DNA from: Candidatus Thioglobus sp.
Lineage (GTDB): Bacteria > Pseudomonadota > Gammaproteobacteria > PS1 > Pseudothioglobaceae
DNA: 47,803 nucleotides
Direction: 5' to 3'
NCBI RefSeq assembly: GCF_029243085.1
Contig: NZ_JAQWSS010000084.1
Span: 1-47,803 of the forward strand
Under the pieces are notes generated by a model. The model ran no database searches and had not been told where the DNA came from. It worked only from the letters and a program-made list of their open reading frames with translations. Of this stretch, positions 16,937-26,810 are shown piece by piece (within the stretch, counting starts at the first letter, position 1; every line of letters starts with the position of its first letter). A program made the translations under genes and the position numbers.

Positions 16937-17684
16937 TATTAATCCCTCTTTTTAATAAATAATAAGCAACAGTTGCTAGGATTAAAATCATTGACAGCAA
17001 TACAACTATTGATATAGAAAAATCAGTGGTAGAACTCCCCAAAAATCCCATTCTGAAGCTATCCACCATATAATAAATTGGATTGAACTTACTCATCATT
17101 TGCCAAAACTCTGGCAGGATATCAACACTATAAAACATACCGCCTAAGTAAGTCATTGGCATCAATATAAAGGTCGGAACAATTGAAATATCATCAAATG
17201 ATTGAGCAAAGACTGCATTAATAAATCCAGCCAACGAAAACAAAACAGCCGTTAATAAAAAAGTAATTAGCACAACCCAAATACTGTGTATTTGCAGGTC
17301 AACGAAAAAAGATACCGCAATAAAAACACCAAGTCCCACCGTAAATCCACGTGCAATACCGCCAGAAATATAGCCCAATAAAATCACCCAATAAGACACT
17401 GGGGAGATTAATAACTCTTCAATACTATGGTTAAATTTAGCCAAAAAGAATGATGAGACTGTATTGGCATAAGCATTTTGAATAACGGTCATTAAAATAA
17501 TACCAGGAATAATGAAGTGTAGATAATCCACTCCTTGCATTGGCCCGATACGCTCGCCCATCAAGCCACCAAAGATTAATAAATACAATGAAGTCGTGAT
17601 AATGGGTGGAAATATGGTCTGCACCCAAATTCGTGAAAATCTTAAAATCTCTTTAACAACAATTGTTTTGTATGCAATCCACAT
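16926..17684 (-). CDS. yadH: ABC-2 type transporter permease YadH
   Basis: Membrane subunit of an ABC exporter, 252 residues with six hydrophobic segments of the ABC-2 type. The N-terminus IAYKTIVVKEILRFSRIWVQ, the FGGLMGERIGPMQGVDYLHF loop and the PMTYLGGMFYSV segment closely resemble E. coli YadH (256). It follows the ATPase gene after one base, so the pair is one exporter. Substrate is unknown in all species I recall. Confidence 0.88.
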   Translation of the reverse strand: MWIAYKTIVVKEILRFSRIWVQTIFPPIITTSLYLLIFGGLMGERIGPMQGVDYLHFIIPGIILMTVIQNAYANTVSSFFLAKFNHSIEELLISPVSYWVILLGYISGGIARGFTVGLGVFIAVSFFVDLQIHSIWVVLITFLLTAVLFSLAGFINAVFAQSFDDISIVPTFILMPMTYLGGMFYSVDILPEFWQMMSKFNPIYYMVDSFRMGFLGSSTTDFSISIVVLLSMILILATVAYYLLKRGINIKT

Positions 17685-17685
17685 G

Positions 17686-18600
17686 CTAACCAGCCTTTGA
17701 AGTTAAGCGTAAAAATAAAGTCTCTAGTCGATTTTGCGCACTTCTAACATGCTCAATTTCTACACCTTGTTTACTTAATTCATTTAAAGCAGAACTAATA
17801 TTGATGCCATCTAAAATAACCTGAAGTGAGTAGTCATCTAGTCTTTTAGCTTCAAAGCTAACTTCTGGCAGAACAGCAGGCAAAACTTTAGCGCTTTCTA
17901 AGATTAACACTTGCTGTGAAACTTTAGCTAACAATTTCTTCATGCTACTTTGCTCAATGATTTGACCCTTATCCAAAATAGCAATATTACGGCATAAAGA
18001 CTCAGCCTCTTCTAAATAATGAGTTGTGAGAATGATTGTCATCCCTTCGGCATTTAACTCCTTTAAAAACGCCCACATGGATCGACGAATCTCAACATCA
18101 ACACCTGCACTAGGCTCATCAAGAATTAGAATTTTTGGCTGATGGATTAAAGCCCTTGCCAACATTAAACGTCTTTTCATGCCGCCCGATAATGACTTAG
18201 CAATATCTTGGCGTTTATCCCAAAGCTCTACTCGCCTTAACAAGGATTCAGCCTTAATTTTAGCCATTCGATGACTAATGCCATAATATCCTGCCTGATT
18301 AATTAAAATCTCTTCAATTGGCTCAAATGGATTAAAGTTAAATTCCTGCGGCATAAGTCCAATCATGCGTTTTACATTGTTAAGCTGTGTAGCTTGATTC
18401 ATTCCCAACACATTCACCTCACCAGAAGTTTTATGCAACAACGAGCAAATAATGCCAATCATGGTGGTTTTTCCAGCGCCATTACTACCTAAAAGTGCAA
18501 AGAAATCACCTTGAGCTACGGTGAGATTAACTTGTGATAATGCCTGAACATTATTAGCATAAGTTTTGGTTAGATCTGAAATTAATAGTGCATTTGGCAT
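17686..18600 (-). CDS. yadG: ABC transporter ATP-binding protein YadG
   Basis: ATPase partner of YadH, 304 residues (E. coli YadG 308). Walker A GSNGAGKTT lies at 38-46, the Q-loop in MPQEF, the signature LSGGMKRR at 137-144, and Walker B ILILDEPSAGVD at 157-168, followed by the H-loop in LTTHYLEEAE. The LSGGMKRRLMLARAL string is nearly that of E. coli YadG. It is the first gene of a two-gene unit, divergent from aceF across about 130 bases. Confidence 0.92.
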   Translation of the reverse strand: MPNALLISDLTKTYANNVQALSQVNLTVAQGDFFALLGSNGAGKTTMIGIICSLLHKTSGEVNVLGMNQATQLNNVKRMIGLMPQEFNFNPFEPIEEILINQAGYYGISHRMAKIKAESLLRRVELWDKRQDIAKSLSGGMKRRLMLARALIHQPKILILDEPSAGVDVEIRRSMWAFLKELNAEGMTIILTTHYLEEAESLCRNIAILDKGQIIEQSSMKKLLAKVSQQVLILESAKVLPAVLPEVSFEAKRLDDYSLQVILDGINISSALNELSKQGVEIEHVRSAQNRLETLFLRLTSKAG

Positions 18601-18731
18601 TTAACAAAAGTCCAATAAGAAAATAAATCAAGCTGACAAAGATAATATCAAAAGTATTTTAACATTTATCTCCTTTTTACGCCTATTTTTGCGATAATTA
18701 TCATCTTTAAATGAGTAGTGAAATTTACATT

Positions 18732-20279
18732 ATGTCTGCGATAAAAAATATAGAATTACCTGATATTGGTGACTTTGATGAAGTTGAGGTTATTGAGATT
18801 TTAGTGAATGTTGGCGACACAATTGAAGTTGATGATAGCATTATAACTTTAGAAAGCGATAAGGCGTCAATGGAAATTCCAACACCTAGTGCTGGTGTTG
18901 TTAGTAGCATTAGTGTGAATATAGGCGATAAAATCAAACAAGGTGATGTTGTTATCGCCATAGAAAGTGCCGAAGAAAACGCGACAGATAACAATTCTGC
19001 TGCTGCAGAAATAGATGCTACTACAGAATCTAGCACTCAAATTATGCCTGTTATAGTGCCTGATATTGGTGACTTTGACGAAGTTGAAGTAATTGAGATT
19101 CTTGCCAATGTTGGCGATGAACTTTCAGAAGAAGATAGTATTATTACACTTGAGAGTGATAAGGCATCAATGGAAATTCCAACACCAGTTGCTGGAAAGG
19201 TTGTTGAAATCAATATTGCTTTAGGTGATAAACTCAGCCTGGGTGATTTAATTCTCAACATAGAGACAACTAACTCTGGTTCGGTAGCAATTGAAACTCC
19301 GATAGAAACAACACCTGTACAAACACCTGTAACAGCTCCAACTCCAGCAGTTAAGAAAGTTGAGACAGCACTAGATCAATCAATTTCAACCTTACCAAAG
19401 GGTGAATCTCATGCCTCACCTTCTATTCGCAAATTAGCAAGAGAGCTTGGTGTTGATCTTAGCACAGTATCAGGCACTGGCCCAAAAGGCAGAGTGCTTG
19501 ATGAAGATTTAAAGAGCCACGTTAAACAAATTATTACCTCGGGTGGAACAGGTGCTGGATTGCCAAAAACACCGGTTATTGATTTTTCTAAATTTGGTGA
19601 CACGGAAACACTGGCCTTATCAAGAATTAATAAGTTATCAGGCAAACATTTGACTGCATGCTGGCTAAACATTCCTCATGTAACTCAGTTTGATGAAGTT
19701 AATATCGACCAAATGGAGAGCTTTAGACAGGAGCAAAAGGCCAAAGGGGTTAAACTAACGCCATTAGTATTTATCATGAAAGCTGTAGTTCAAGCGCTAA
19801 AGAATCACCCTCGTTTTAACGCTTCTTTAGATGAATCTGGCGAAAACCTTATTATTAAAAAGTACTTTAATTTAGGTATTGCCATGGACACACCTAATGG
19901 TTTAGTTGTGCCGGTGATCAAAGATGTTGGCGGAAAATCATTAACCGATCTTGCCACAGAATTAGCGCAGACTTCAGCCAAAGCACGTGACGGCAAGCTT
20001 AAGCCAGCAGACATGCAAGGCGCAGGATTTACCATTTCTAGTCTAGGAGGTATTGGTGGTACGCAATTTACCCCGATTGTAAATTCTCCAGAAGTTGCTA
20101 TTTTGGGCGTTTCAAAATCACAAATGAAACCAATCTGGGACGGCAAAAACTTTATCCCAACTTTAACTTTACCATTAGCTCTATCATACGACCACCGTGT
20201 CATTGATGGTGCACAAGGCGGACGCTTTATGGCTGATCTAAACTCAATTTTAAGCGATATCAGAGAGATTTTATTATGA
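18732..20279 (+). CDS. aceF: Pyruvate dehydrogenase E2, dihydrolipoamide acetyltransferase
   Basis: Core of the pyruvate dehydrogenase complex, which moves acetyl groups to CoA. The frame opens at 18711, but the ATG at 18732 starts MSAIKNIELPDIG like other E2 proteins (515 residues). Two lipoyl domains are each marked by ESDKASMEIP, with lipoylated Lys44 and Lys144. A peripheral subunit-binding domain follows (SPSIRKLARELGVDL), then the catalytic domain ending with the active-site motif SYDHRVIDGAQGG. Both its lipoyl domains share the DFDEVEVIEIL sequence. lpdA overlaps its end by four bases. The E1 gene aceE, normally just upstream, is missing: the upstream neighbour is divergent yadG. Confidence 0.95.
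   Translation: MSAIKNIELPDIGDFDEVEVIEILVNVGDTIEVDDSIITLESDKASMEIPTPSAGVVSSISVNIGDKIKQGDVVIAIESAEENATDNNSAAAEIDATTESSTQIMPVIVPDIGDFDEVEVIEILANVGDELSEEDSIITLESDKASMEIPTPVAGKVVEINIALGDKLSLGDLILNIETTNSGSVAIETPIETTPVQTPVTAPTPAVKKVETALDQSISTLPKGESHASPSIRKLARELGVDLSTVSGTGPKGRVLDEDLKSHVKQIITSGGTGAGLPKTPVIDFSKFGDTETLALSRINKLSGKHLTACWLNIPHVTQFDEVNIDQMESFRQEQKAKGVKLTPLVFIMKAVVQALKNHPRFNASLDESGENLIIKKYFNLGIAMDTPNGLVVPVIKDVGGKSLTDLATELAQTSAKARDGKLKPADMQGAGFTISSLGGIGGTQFTPIVNSPEVAILGVSKSQMKPIWDGKNFIPTLTLPLALSYDHRVIDGAQGGRFMADLNSILSDIREILL
18761..19195 (+). repeat. Tandem lipoyl-domain coding repeat, 300-bp period
   Basis: The stretch from 18761 to 18895 recurs at 19061-19195, exactly 300 bases later. TGATATTGGTGACTTTGA is identical in both copies, and GCATCAATGGAAATTCCAAC in the second copy matches the first but for one base (GCGTCAATGG). 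This is an internal domain duplication in aceF. Confidence 0.9.
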
Positions 20280-21682
20280 TTACTAAAACCCAAGTTGTTG
20301 TTATTGGATCTGGTCCAGGTGGCTATACAGCTGCATTTAGAGCAGCCGATCTGGGCAAAGAGGTAACCTTAATTGAGCGCTATGAAGCGCTGGGTGGTGT
20401 TTGTTTAAATGTTGGTTGCATCCCATCAAAAGCGTTATTACATACAGCTGAGGTTATCAACGAAGCCAAAGAGGCGTCGCATCTTGGTGTTACTTTTAAC
20501 GAACCTGATATTAACATCGATAACGTGCGTGGCAACAAAGAAAGTATAGTATCTAAACTAACAGGCGGAATCAAAGCACTTGCCAAAGCAAGAAAGGTTA
20601 ATGTGGTTACTGGCTACGGAAAGTTTATCTCTAATAACCAAATTGCTATCAATGACAGTGATGAAATTATAGAATTTGAACAATGCATTATTGCCGCAGG
20701 TTCACGTGTCACCAAAATTCCTGCATTTCCATTTGATGATCCGCGAGTTATGGATTCAACAGATGCACTAGATTTAGAAAATATTCCAGAGCGTCTATTG
20801 ATTGTTGGCGGCGGTATTATTGGACTGGAAATGGCCACTGTTTATGCTGCGCTTGGTAGTGAAATAACTGTTGTAGAATTATCAGACCAATTGATTGCTA
20901 GTGCTGATAAAGATATCGTCAGCCCATTATTTAAACGTATTAAAAATCAATACGCTAATATTTTCTTGAGCACTAAAGTTGCTAGCATGGAAGCATTGGA
21001 CGAAGGAATTAAAGTTGGATTTGAAGGTAAAAAAGCACCAGAATTCGACACCTTTGACAAAGTGTTAGTTTCAATTGGTCGCAGTCCTAATGGTCAATTA
21101 ATCGATGCCAACAAGGCTGGGGTTGAAGTTGATGATTGGGGATTTATTAATGTTAATAAACAAATGAAAACCAATATTGATAATATTTATGCCATTGGTG
21201 ATATTGTTGGCCAACCAATGCTTGCACATAAAGCTGTGCATGAAGCAAAGGTTGCTGCTGAAGTGATATGTGGACATAATTCAGGTTTTGACGCACTCAC
21301 TATTCCATCTGTTGCCTACACCGATCCCGAAGTGGCTTGGACAGGCAAAACTGAAAAAGAACTTAAGGCAGAAGGCGCTGACTACGAAGTAGGTAAGTTT
21401 CCATGGGCAGCTTCAGGTAGAAGTTTAAGTATTGGCAGAAGTGAAGGTGTATCAAAAGCGCTATTTGACAAGAAAACAGGTCGAATTTTAGGCATGGGAA
21501 TTTGTGGAACCAATGCAGGGGAACTGATTGCCGAGCCTACGCTAGCCATTGAAATGGGTTGCGATATGTCAGATATTGCGCTAACCATTCATGCACACCC
21601 TACTTTATCTGAGACCACTGCATTTGCCGTTGAAATGGCAGAAGGCACAATTACTGATTTACTACCTCCAAAAAAACGATAA
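20276..21682 (+). CDS. lpdA: Dihydrolipoyl dehydrogenase (E3)
   Basis: FAD- and NAD-dependent enzyme that reoxidises lipoamide for pyruvate and 2-oxoglutarate dehydrogenases and the glycine cleavage system. The FAD loop GSGPGGYTAA is at 11-20 and the redox pair is Cys43/Cys48 in GGVCLNVGCIPSKALLH. The NAD loop GGGIIGLEMA and the C-terminal HAHPTLSE with the catalytic histidine are intact. At 468 residues it is full length with no fused lipoyl domain. ATGA overlap couples it to aceF. Confidence 0.96.
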   Translation: MITKTQVVVIGSGPGGYTAAFRAADLGKEVTLIERYEALGGVCLNVGCIPSKALLHTAEVINEAKEASHLGVTFNEPDINIDNVRGNKESIVSKLTGGIKALAKARKVNVVTGYGKFISNNQIAINDSDEIIEFEQCIIAAGSRVTKIPAFPFDDPRVMDSTDALDLENIPERLLIVGGGIIGLEMATVYAALGSEITVVELSDQLIASADKDIVSPLFKRIKNQYANIFLSTKVASMEALDEGIKVGFEGKKAPEFDTFDKVLVSIGRSPNGQLIDANKAGVEVDDWGFINVNKQMKTNIDNIYAIGDIVGQPMLAHKAVHEAKVAAEVICGHNSGFDALTIPSVAYTDPEVAWTGKTEKELKAEGADYEVGKFPWAASGRSLSIGRSEGVSKALFDKKTGRILGMGICGTNAGELIAEPTLAIEMGCDMSDIALTIHAHPTLSETTAFAVEMAEGTITDLLPPKKR

Positions 21683-21688
21683 TATATT

Positions 21689-22345
21689 ATGAACATCTCT
21701 CAAGCCAGAAAAAATGCTATTGATAATCAGATCCGTCCATGGGGCGGTTTAGACTATATTGCCAACAACGCTCTCAGAGACATACCTAGAGAGAATTTCG
21801 TACCCGAGAACTACAAGAATCTTGCTTTTGCTGATATAGAAATTCCTTTAACTGACAAATCAAAGATGCTCTCTCCAAAAGTAGAGGGTCGTTTACTTGA
21901 TGCACTAGACATTAAAAAGAACGAAACTGTTTTAGAGGTGGGTACAGGTAGTGGCTATTTAACTGCAGTGCTATCCAAACTCTGTCAATCGGTTACCAGT
22001 ATTGAAATTAATGAAGAACTAAGCAATTCTGCTCAACAAAGAATCAATGATCTTGGTATTTCCAACGTTACTTTGGAAGTTGGCGATGCCTCAAAAGGCT
22101 GGCGACGTTCTACTGATTTTTACGATGTAGTGGTTATCAGTACATCAGTACCAAAGATCACTGGGCGCTTCTTTCACTTGCTAAATGTTGGTGGACGAAT
22201 TTTTGTTGTTGAGGGGACAGGAAAAGCAATGAGTGCAAAAATTATTACTCGACTTAGCGAACACAAATGGGATACGAAATCATTGTTTGAAACCCAACTA
22301 GATGTCATGCAAGGTTTAGAAACGGCAGCAAAATTTGAATTTTAA
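21689..22345 (+). CDS. Pcm-like SAM-dependent methyltransferase
   Basis: Methyltransferase of the protein-L-isoaspartate O-methyltransferase family, 218 residues. The SAM motif I is LEVGTGSGYLTAVLSKL at about 81-97, motif post-I is SIEINEELSNSAQQRI, and DVVVISTSV follows. The N-terminal IPRENFVP resembles the Pcm substrate-side loop. The TISxP segment seen in true Pcm is here SKMLSPKVEG, so isoaspartyl repair activity is uncertain; many such Pcm-like genes in gammaproteobacteria lie next to tolC instead. It is six bases after lpdA and probably co-transcribed. Confidence 0.82.
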   Translation: MNISQARKNAIDNQIRPWGGLDYIANNALRDIPRENFVPENYKNLAFADIEIPLTDKSKMLSPKVEGRLLDALDIKKNETVLEVGTGSGYLTAVLSKLCQSVTSIEINEELSNSAQQRINDLGISNVTLEVGDASKGWRRSTDFYDVVVISTSVPKITGRFFHLLNVGGRIFVVEGTGKAMSAKIITRLSEHKWDTKSLFETQLDVMQGLETAAKFEF

Positions 22346-22368
22346 TCCAACTTAAATCATCCGATTAC

Positions 22369-24744
22369 ATGAATACATTTTTTGATTTTGTTTTAAAAAA
22401 ATCTATTTTAGGCATAACCCTGCTATTAATTATTGCAGGGTTTTTTGTCTCTCAAATTCCAAATTTTCAGTTTGATGCCTCTTCAGACTCTTTAGTACTT
22501 GAAGGCGATGACAATCTAGCATTCTACCAACGCATAAAAAAGAATTATGGCTCTGATGATTATCTAGTTATCTCTTACCAAGTTAAGAATAACTTACTTG
22601 ATCCGCAACAACTAACTCATTTAGCAAATTTTAAGAGTGATTTAAAAAATATTAAGCAAGTTGAGTCGGTTACTAGTATTTTGGATGTGCCACTTTTCCG
22701 CTCACCACCATTATCATTAAGTGATTTAGCTGGAGAAAACATAACCATCGAAAATGGGAATGCCAATCTTTCACTTGCCATTAATGAATTTAAATCTTCG
22801 CCACTATATGGAAATAACTTAGTCAGCAAGGATGGGCAAACAACAGCTATTCTAATAACTTTAAAAGACAACCAAAGATTTATAGAGCTTAGGGAAACGC
22901 GTGACGCAATGCGTGTTGAGCGTACAAATAACAATCTAGATCCGAGTCAATTAGCCAAGCTTAAAAGCATAGAAAGACAAGTCCTGCGTAATACAAGCAC
23001 GCAAAACAACCAACAAGCTCAAACGATTGCTCAGATTCGTGCGCAAATTATTAAATATTCTGACAAGGCCAGTTTATTCTTAGGCGGCTTGCCAATGATC
23101 ACTACTGATATTGTTAGTTATATTAGTAGTGATTTAATCGTCTTTAGTTTGGCGGTTATCGGCTTAATGACATTGGTTTTGGCAATCATCTTTAAGGGAT
23201 TGCGTTGGGTTGTCATGCCAATTGCCATTAGCATTACTGGCGCATTAATAATGACCGGCCTGCTAGCATTCTTAGAATGGAAAGTGACTGTTATTTCGAG
23301 TAATTTCTTCTCATTATTACTGGTCATGACTCTCTCAGTGATTATTCATCTGGTGGTTCGATACCGTGAATTAGCACAGCTTGATCCTAATCTTGATTCG
23401 CAACAACTGATTAAAAATACATTAACACAAATGTTTAAACCTTGCTTGTTCACTACACTTACTACTTTTGCGGCATTTATTTCGCTACTAATTAGTGGCA
23501 TTCGCCCTGTTATTGACTTTGGCTGGATGATGTCAATAGGTGTTACTATAGCGTTAACTCTTTCCTTTCTGGCATTTCCAATGGTTATGTCGCTACTACC
23601 TAAACCAAAGATTGCCGCACATAAAACTGAACTAGGATTTACTACCGCTTTAGCTAAATTTGTTGAACGTTTTGGCAATCACTTATTGGTGGCTCTTGTT
23701 GTGTTTATTGCCATTGCGGGTATTGGTATTAACAAACTTAGCGTGGAAAATCGTTTTATTGATTACTTCAAAGAAAGTACGGAAATCAACCAAGGTCTCA
23801 CATTAATTGACAAAGAGCTTGGCGGCACAATTCCTTTGGAAATTGTCTTTGAAGATTTAGCAGAAGACTATTGGTATGATGAAGACTTGCGTAACGAAGT
23901 GCATGCAATACATAACTACCTTGATAGTTTGAAAGAAACTGGGAAAGTCTTATCCATTGACACGCTAATGAGCATCTTAACCGAAGCCAATAATGGTGAG
24001 CCGCTTAATGGTTTTTTCTTAAACATCGTCCGCAGTCAAATTCCTGAATCAGCTAAAAAACACGTGTTAGATCCATATATTTCAGAAGATAGTGGGCAAT
24101 TACGCATCGTTGTTCGCATTCAAGAAACTAATCAAGATTTAAAAAGAGATGAACTAATCAATAGAATTAATCACCATATCTCTGATGAATTTGGTTTTCG
24201 CCCTGAAAGTTTCCGTCTCAGTGGCATGTTAGTGCTTTATAACAATATGTTACAAAGCTTATTTGACTCTCAAATAAAAACCATTGCTGTTGTCTTTGGT
24301 ATTATTTTCATTATGTTTTTATTTGTGTTTAAATCTGTGAGCTTGTCCATATTAGCTCTAATTCCAAACACCTTACCATCACTCTTCATTTTAGGCATTA
24401 TGGGTTTGGCCAATATTCCACTTGACTTAATGACTATTACCATCTCAGCCATTGCCATCGGTATTGGTGTAGATAATGCTATTCACTATATTCACAGATT
24501 CAAGGATGAATTCAAAAAAGATGGTGATTATACGAAAACCATGTATCGTTCCCATGCAAGCATTGGTTTGGCCATGTTCTACACTTCAATTACGGTTGCT
24601 CTTGGATTTTTAATTCTAGCGCTATCCAATTTTATTCCAAGTATCTATTTCGGTGTTTTTACTGCCATTGCCATGTTAAGTGCACTAATAGCGAATTTAA
24701 CACTATTGCCAAAACTCATCTTAATGGTCAGGCCAAAAATTTAA
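22369..24744 (+). CDS. RND superfamily (MMPL-type) exporter
   Basis: Large inner-membrane transporter of 791 residues made of two similar halves. Each half begins with one membrane helix and a periplasmic domain and continues with a cluster of five helices (about residues 245-410 and 635-785). This is the layout of MMPL/sterol-sensing-domain proteins. The SAIAIGIGVDNAIHYIHRF segment in the second half is a hallmark of the family helix 4 region. No adaptor or outer-membrane channel gene is next to it, so it may work alone to extract lipids or hydrophobic compounds. A hairpin with a T tract lies in its first 26 codons. Substrate unknown. Confidence 0.85.
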   Translation: MNTFFDFVLKKSILGITLLLIIAGFFVSQIPNFQFDASSDSLVLEGDDNLAFYQRIKKNYGSDDYLVISYQVKNNLLDPQQLTHLANFKSDLKNIKQVESVTSILDVPLFRSPPLSLSDLAGENITIENGNANLSLAINEFKSSPLYGNNLVSKDGQTTAILITLKDNQRFIELRETRDAMRVERTNNNLDPSQLAKLKSIERQVLRNTSTQNNQQAQTIAQIRAQIIKYSDKASLFLGGLPMITTDIVSYISSDLIVFSLAVIGLMTLVLAIIFKGLRWVVMPIAISITGALIMTGLLAFLEWKVTVISSNFFSLLLVMTLSVIIHLVVRYRELAQLDPNLDSQQLIKNTLTQMFKPCLFTTLTTFAAFISLLISGIRPVIDFGWMMSIGVTIALTLSFLAFPMVMSLLPKPKIAAHKTELGFTTALAKFVERFGNHLLVALVVFIAIAGIGINKLSVENRFIDYFKESTEINQGLTLIDKELGGTIPLEIVFEDLAEDYWYDEDLRNEVHAIHNYLDSLKETGKVLSIDTLMSILTEANNGEPLNGFFLNIVRSQIPESAKKHVLDPYISEDSGQLRIVVRIQETNQDLKRDELINRINHHISDEFGFRPESFRLSGMLVLYNNMLQSLFDSQIKTIAVVFGIIFIMFLFVFKSVSLSILALIPNTLPSLFILGIMGLANIPLDLMTITISAIAIGIGVDNAIHYIHRFKDEFKKDGDYTKTMYRSHASIGLAMFYTSITVALGFLILALSNFIPSIYFGVFTAIAMLSALIANLTLLPKLILMVRPKI
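22416..22446 (+). terminator. Terminator-like hairpin inside the start of the RND gene
   Basis: AACCCTGC at 22416-22423 pairs perfectly with GCAGGGTT at 22435-22442 around an 11-base loop, and T residues run on to 22446. The GC-rich stem plus T tract looks like an intrinsic terminator, but it lies in codons 16-26 of the exporter gene in its own direction. The loop is long and the encoded residues are an ordinary membrane helix, so it may be coincidence. Confidence 0.4.
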
Positions 24745-24756
24745 TATTTTTATCGT

Positions 24757-26307
24757 ATGTCCAAACAGCATCAATTCGACGTTTTAATCATTGGCACAGG
24801 TAGTGCTGGATTAATGAGCGCTCTACAATTATCAAAAAACCTTTCTATTGCACTAATTGCCAAAGACCAGCTATTAGAGGGTAGTTCTTTTTATGCACAA
24901 GGTGGAATTTCAGCTGTTTTAGATGCGCATGACAATTTTGACGCACATGTTGCCGACACCCTGTCTGCCGCTTGTGGCTTGGCTGATAAAAAAGCGGTTA
25001 GCTTTATGGTAGAAAACGCTCCTGCAGCTATTGCCTCATTAGAAGAGTCTGGTGTTAATTTCACTAGATCTAATCAAGATTATCATTTAACGACCGAAGG
25101 TGGCCATACTCACAGGAGAGTGGCACATGTTGCTGACAAAACTGGTCAATCAATACAAGTAAACTTGCTAGATAACGTTAAACAGTATGAAAATATCACA
25201 CTGTTTGAAGAATACATTGCTATTGATTTGCTCATTCAAAAAAATCAATGTCATGGCGCTTACATCCTTAACAAACACACACATCAAGTTGAAAGTTTTG
25301 TGGCCCATAAAACCATTTTAGCAACTGGGGGTGCGTCCAAAATATATCGCTACACTTCTAACCCTGATACTTCAACAGGCGATGGGATTGCCATGGCTAA
25401 GCGCGCTGGCTGCAATATTGTTAACATGGAATTTGCACAATTTCACCCAACTTGTCTTTATCATCCACACGCCAAATCATTTTTAATCTCTGAGGCAATT
25501 CGTGGAGAGGGAGGTCAGCTACATCTAGAAAATGGTGAGAAGTTCATGCATAAATATGATGGGCGTGGCGAGCTCGCCCCTAGAGATATTGTTGCTAGAG
25601 CTATCGATTCAGAGATGAAATCTGGCGGCTTTGACTGTGTCTATTTGGATATATCATTTAAAGGCAAAGACTGGATCAAGAAACACTTTCCTACCATCTA
25701 CGCTAAATGCAAAGACTTCGGTATAGATATTTCCAAACAGTCTATTCCTGTTGTGCCGGCGGCACATTACACCTGTGGTGGTATTAATACTGATCTTAAT
25801 GGAAAAACCGATCTTACAAATCTATATGCTATTGGCGAAGTAGCACATACTGGCGTACATGGCGCCAACCGTATGGCTAGCAATTCATTATTAGAATGCA
25901 TTGTGTTTGCCAAATCTTGCGCCCGTGATATTAATCACCAAATCTCAAATTCAAATTATATTGAATTTGAACCCTGGGATGCTTCTCGAGTTGAACCCTC
26001 TAAAGAGAAAGTTGTTATTACCCATTTATGGGATGAAGTGCGTTCAATTATGTGGAATTTTGTTGGCATTGTTCGTTCCGATAGACGTTTAAATTATGCC
26101 AATCACAGGCTAGAACAAATTGAAACAGAGGTAAATGAGTATTACAGTTTATATCTAATATCAAGCGATCTTATTGAGCTCAGAAATTTAGTTAAAACTG
26201 CTCAAATTATTATTCAATCAGCACTATTTAGAGATGAAAGTCGAGGCTTGCACTTTAATGAAGATCATCCAAGCCAATCTAAAAACACAAAAAACACTAT
26301 AATATAA
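24757..26307 (+). CDS. nadB: L-aspartate oxidase
   Basis: FAD enzyme that oxidises aspartate to iminoaspartate, the first step of NAD synthesis. The 516 residues begin with the FAD loop [15 protein letters not shown], followed by [14 protein letters not shown]. The substrate-side motifs [19 protein letters not shown] and the later [13 protein letters not shown] are present, as are [11 protein letters not shown] and the FAD-binding [18 protein letters not shown]. It belongs to the succinate dehydrogenase flavoprotein superfamily, but length and motifs separate it clearly. nadA and nadC are not in the window. Confidence 0.95.
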   Translation: MSKQHQFDVLIIGTGSAGLMSALQLSKNLSIALIAKDQLLEGSSFYAQGGISAVLDAHDNFDAHVADTLSAACGLADKKAVSFMVENAPAAIASLEESGVNFTRSNQDYHLTTEGGHTHRRVAHVADKTGQSIQVNLLDNVKQYENITLFEEYIAIDLLIQKNQCHGAYILNKHTHQVESFVAHKTILATGGASKIYRYTSNPDTSTGDGIAMAKRAGCNIVNMEFAQFHPTCLYHPHAKSFLISEAIRGEGGQLHLENGEKFMHKYDGRGELAPRDIVARAIDSEMKSGGFDCVYLDISFKGKDWIKKHFPTIYAKCKDFGIDISKQSIPVVPAAHYTCGGINTDLNGKTDLTNLYAIGEVAHTGVHGANRMASNSLLECIVFAKSCARDINHQISNSNYIEFEPWDASRVEPSKEKVVITHLWDEVRSIMWNFVGIVRSDRRLNYANHRLEQIETEVNEYYSLYLISSDLIELRNLVKTAQIIIQSALFRDESRGLHFNEDHPSQSKNTKNTII

Positions 26308-26309
26308 TT

Positions 26310-26801
26310 ATGTTACTCCCAATACTGCATTATCCAGATAAGCGTCTTCGAACTAAAGCCTCTCCAATTGAAGTGGTTAATGATGAAATTCGCACCCTGG
26401 TTAAGAATATGTTTGAAACCATGTACGATGCCCCTGGAATAGGGCTTGCGGCAACTCAGGTTGATCACCACATTCGCCTCATTGTTATTGATACATCAGA
26501 AGACAAGTCTCAGCCACTGTGCTTGATTAATCCAGAAATTATTGCAAAGGATGGTGAGCTAGAATGGGACGAAGGCTGCCTATCTGTACCAAATTATTAC
26601 GAATGTGTAACGCGCGCTAATCATATCAAAGTTAAAGCGCTAAATGAACATGGTGAAGAATTTGAACTAGAGGCGCAAGAATTACTGGGTGTTTGCATTC
26701 AACATGAAATTGATCATTTAGATGGGGTGCTATTTGTTGACCATTTATCCAAACTTAAGCAAAGACGTTTGCTTGAAAAAACTAGAAAAGAAAAGAAATA
26801 A
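26310..26801 (+). CDS. def: Peptide deformylase
   Basis: Fe/Zn metalloprotease that removes the formyl group from new proteins. All three signature motifs are intact: GIGLAATQ at 43-50, EGCLSVP with metal ligand Cys90, and QHEIDHLDG with His132, Glu133 and His136. Length 163 is normal. It lies two bases after nadB and nine before dusB, rather than beside fmt as is common, so formyl removal and formyl addition genes are split here. Confidence 0.96.
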   Translation: MLLPILHYPDKRLRTKASPIEVVNDEIRTLVKNMFETMYDAPGIGLAATQVDHHIRLIVIDTSEDKSQPLCLINPEIIAKDGELEWDEGCLSVPNYYECVTRANHIKVKALNEHGEEFELEAQELLGVCIQHEIDHLDGVLFVDHLSKLKQRRLLEKTRKEKK

Positions 26802-26810
26802 GTTAGTGTT

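Noticed and set aside
19805-20293. 162-codon open frame on the minus strand inside aceF
   Set aside because: It is antisense to the strongly conserved catalytic domain of aceF, and has no family features.
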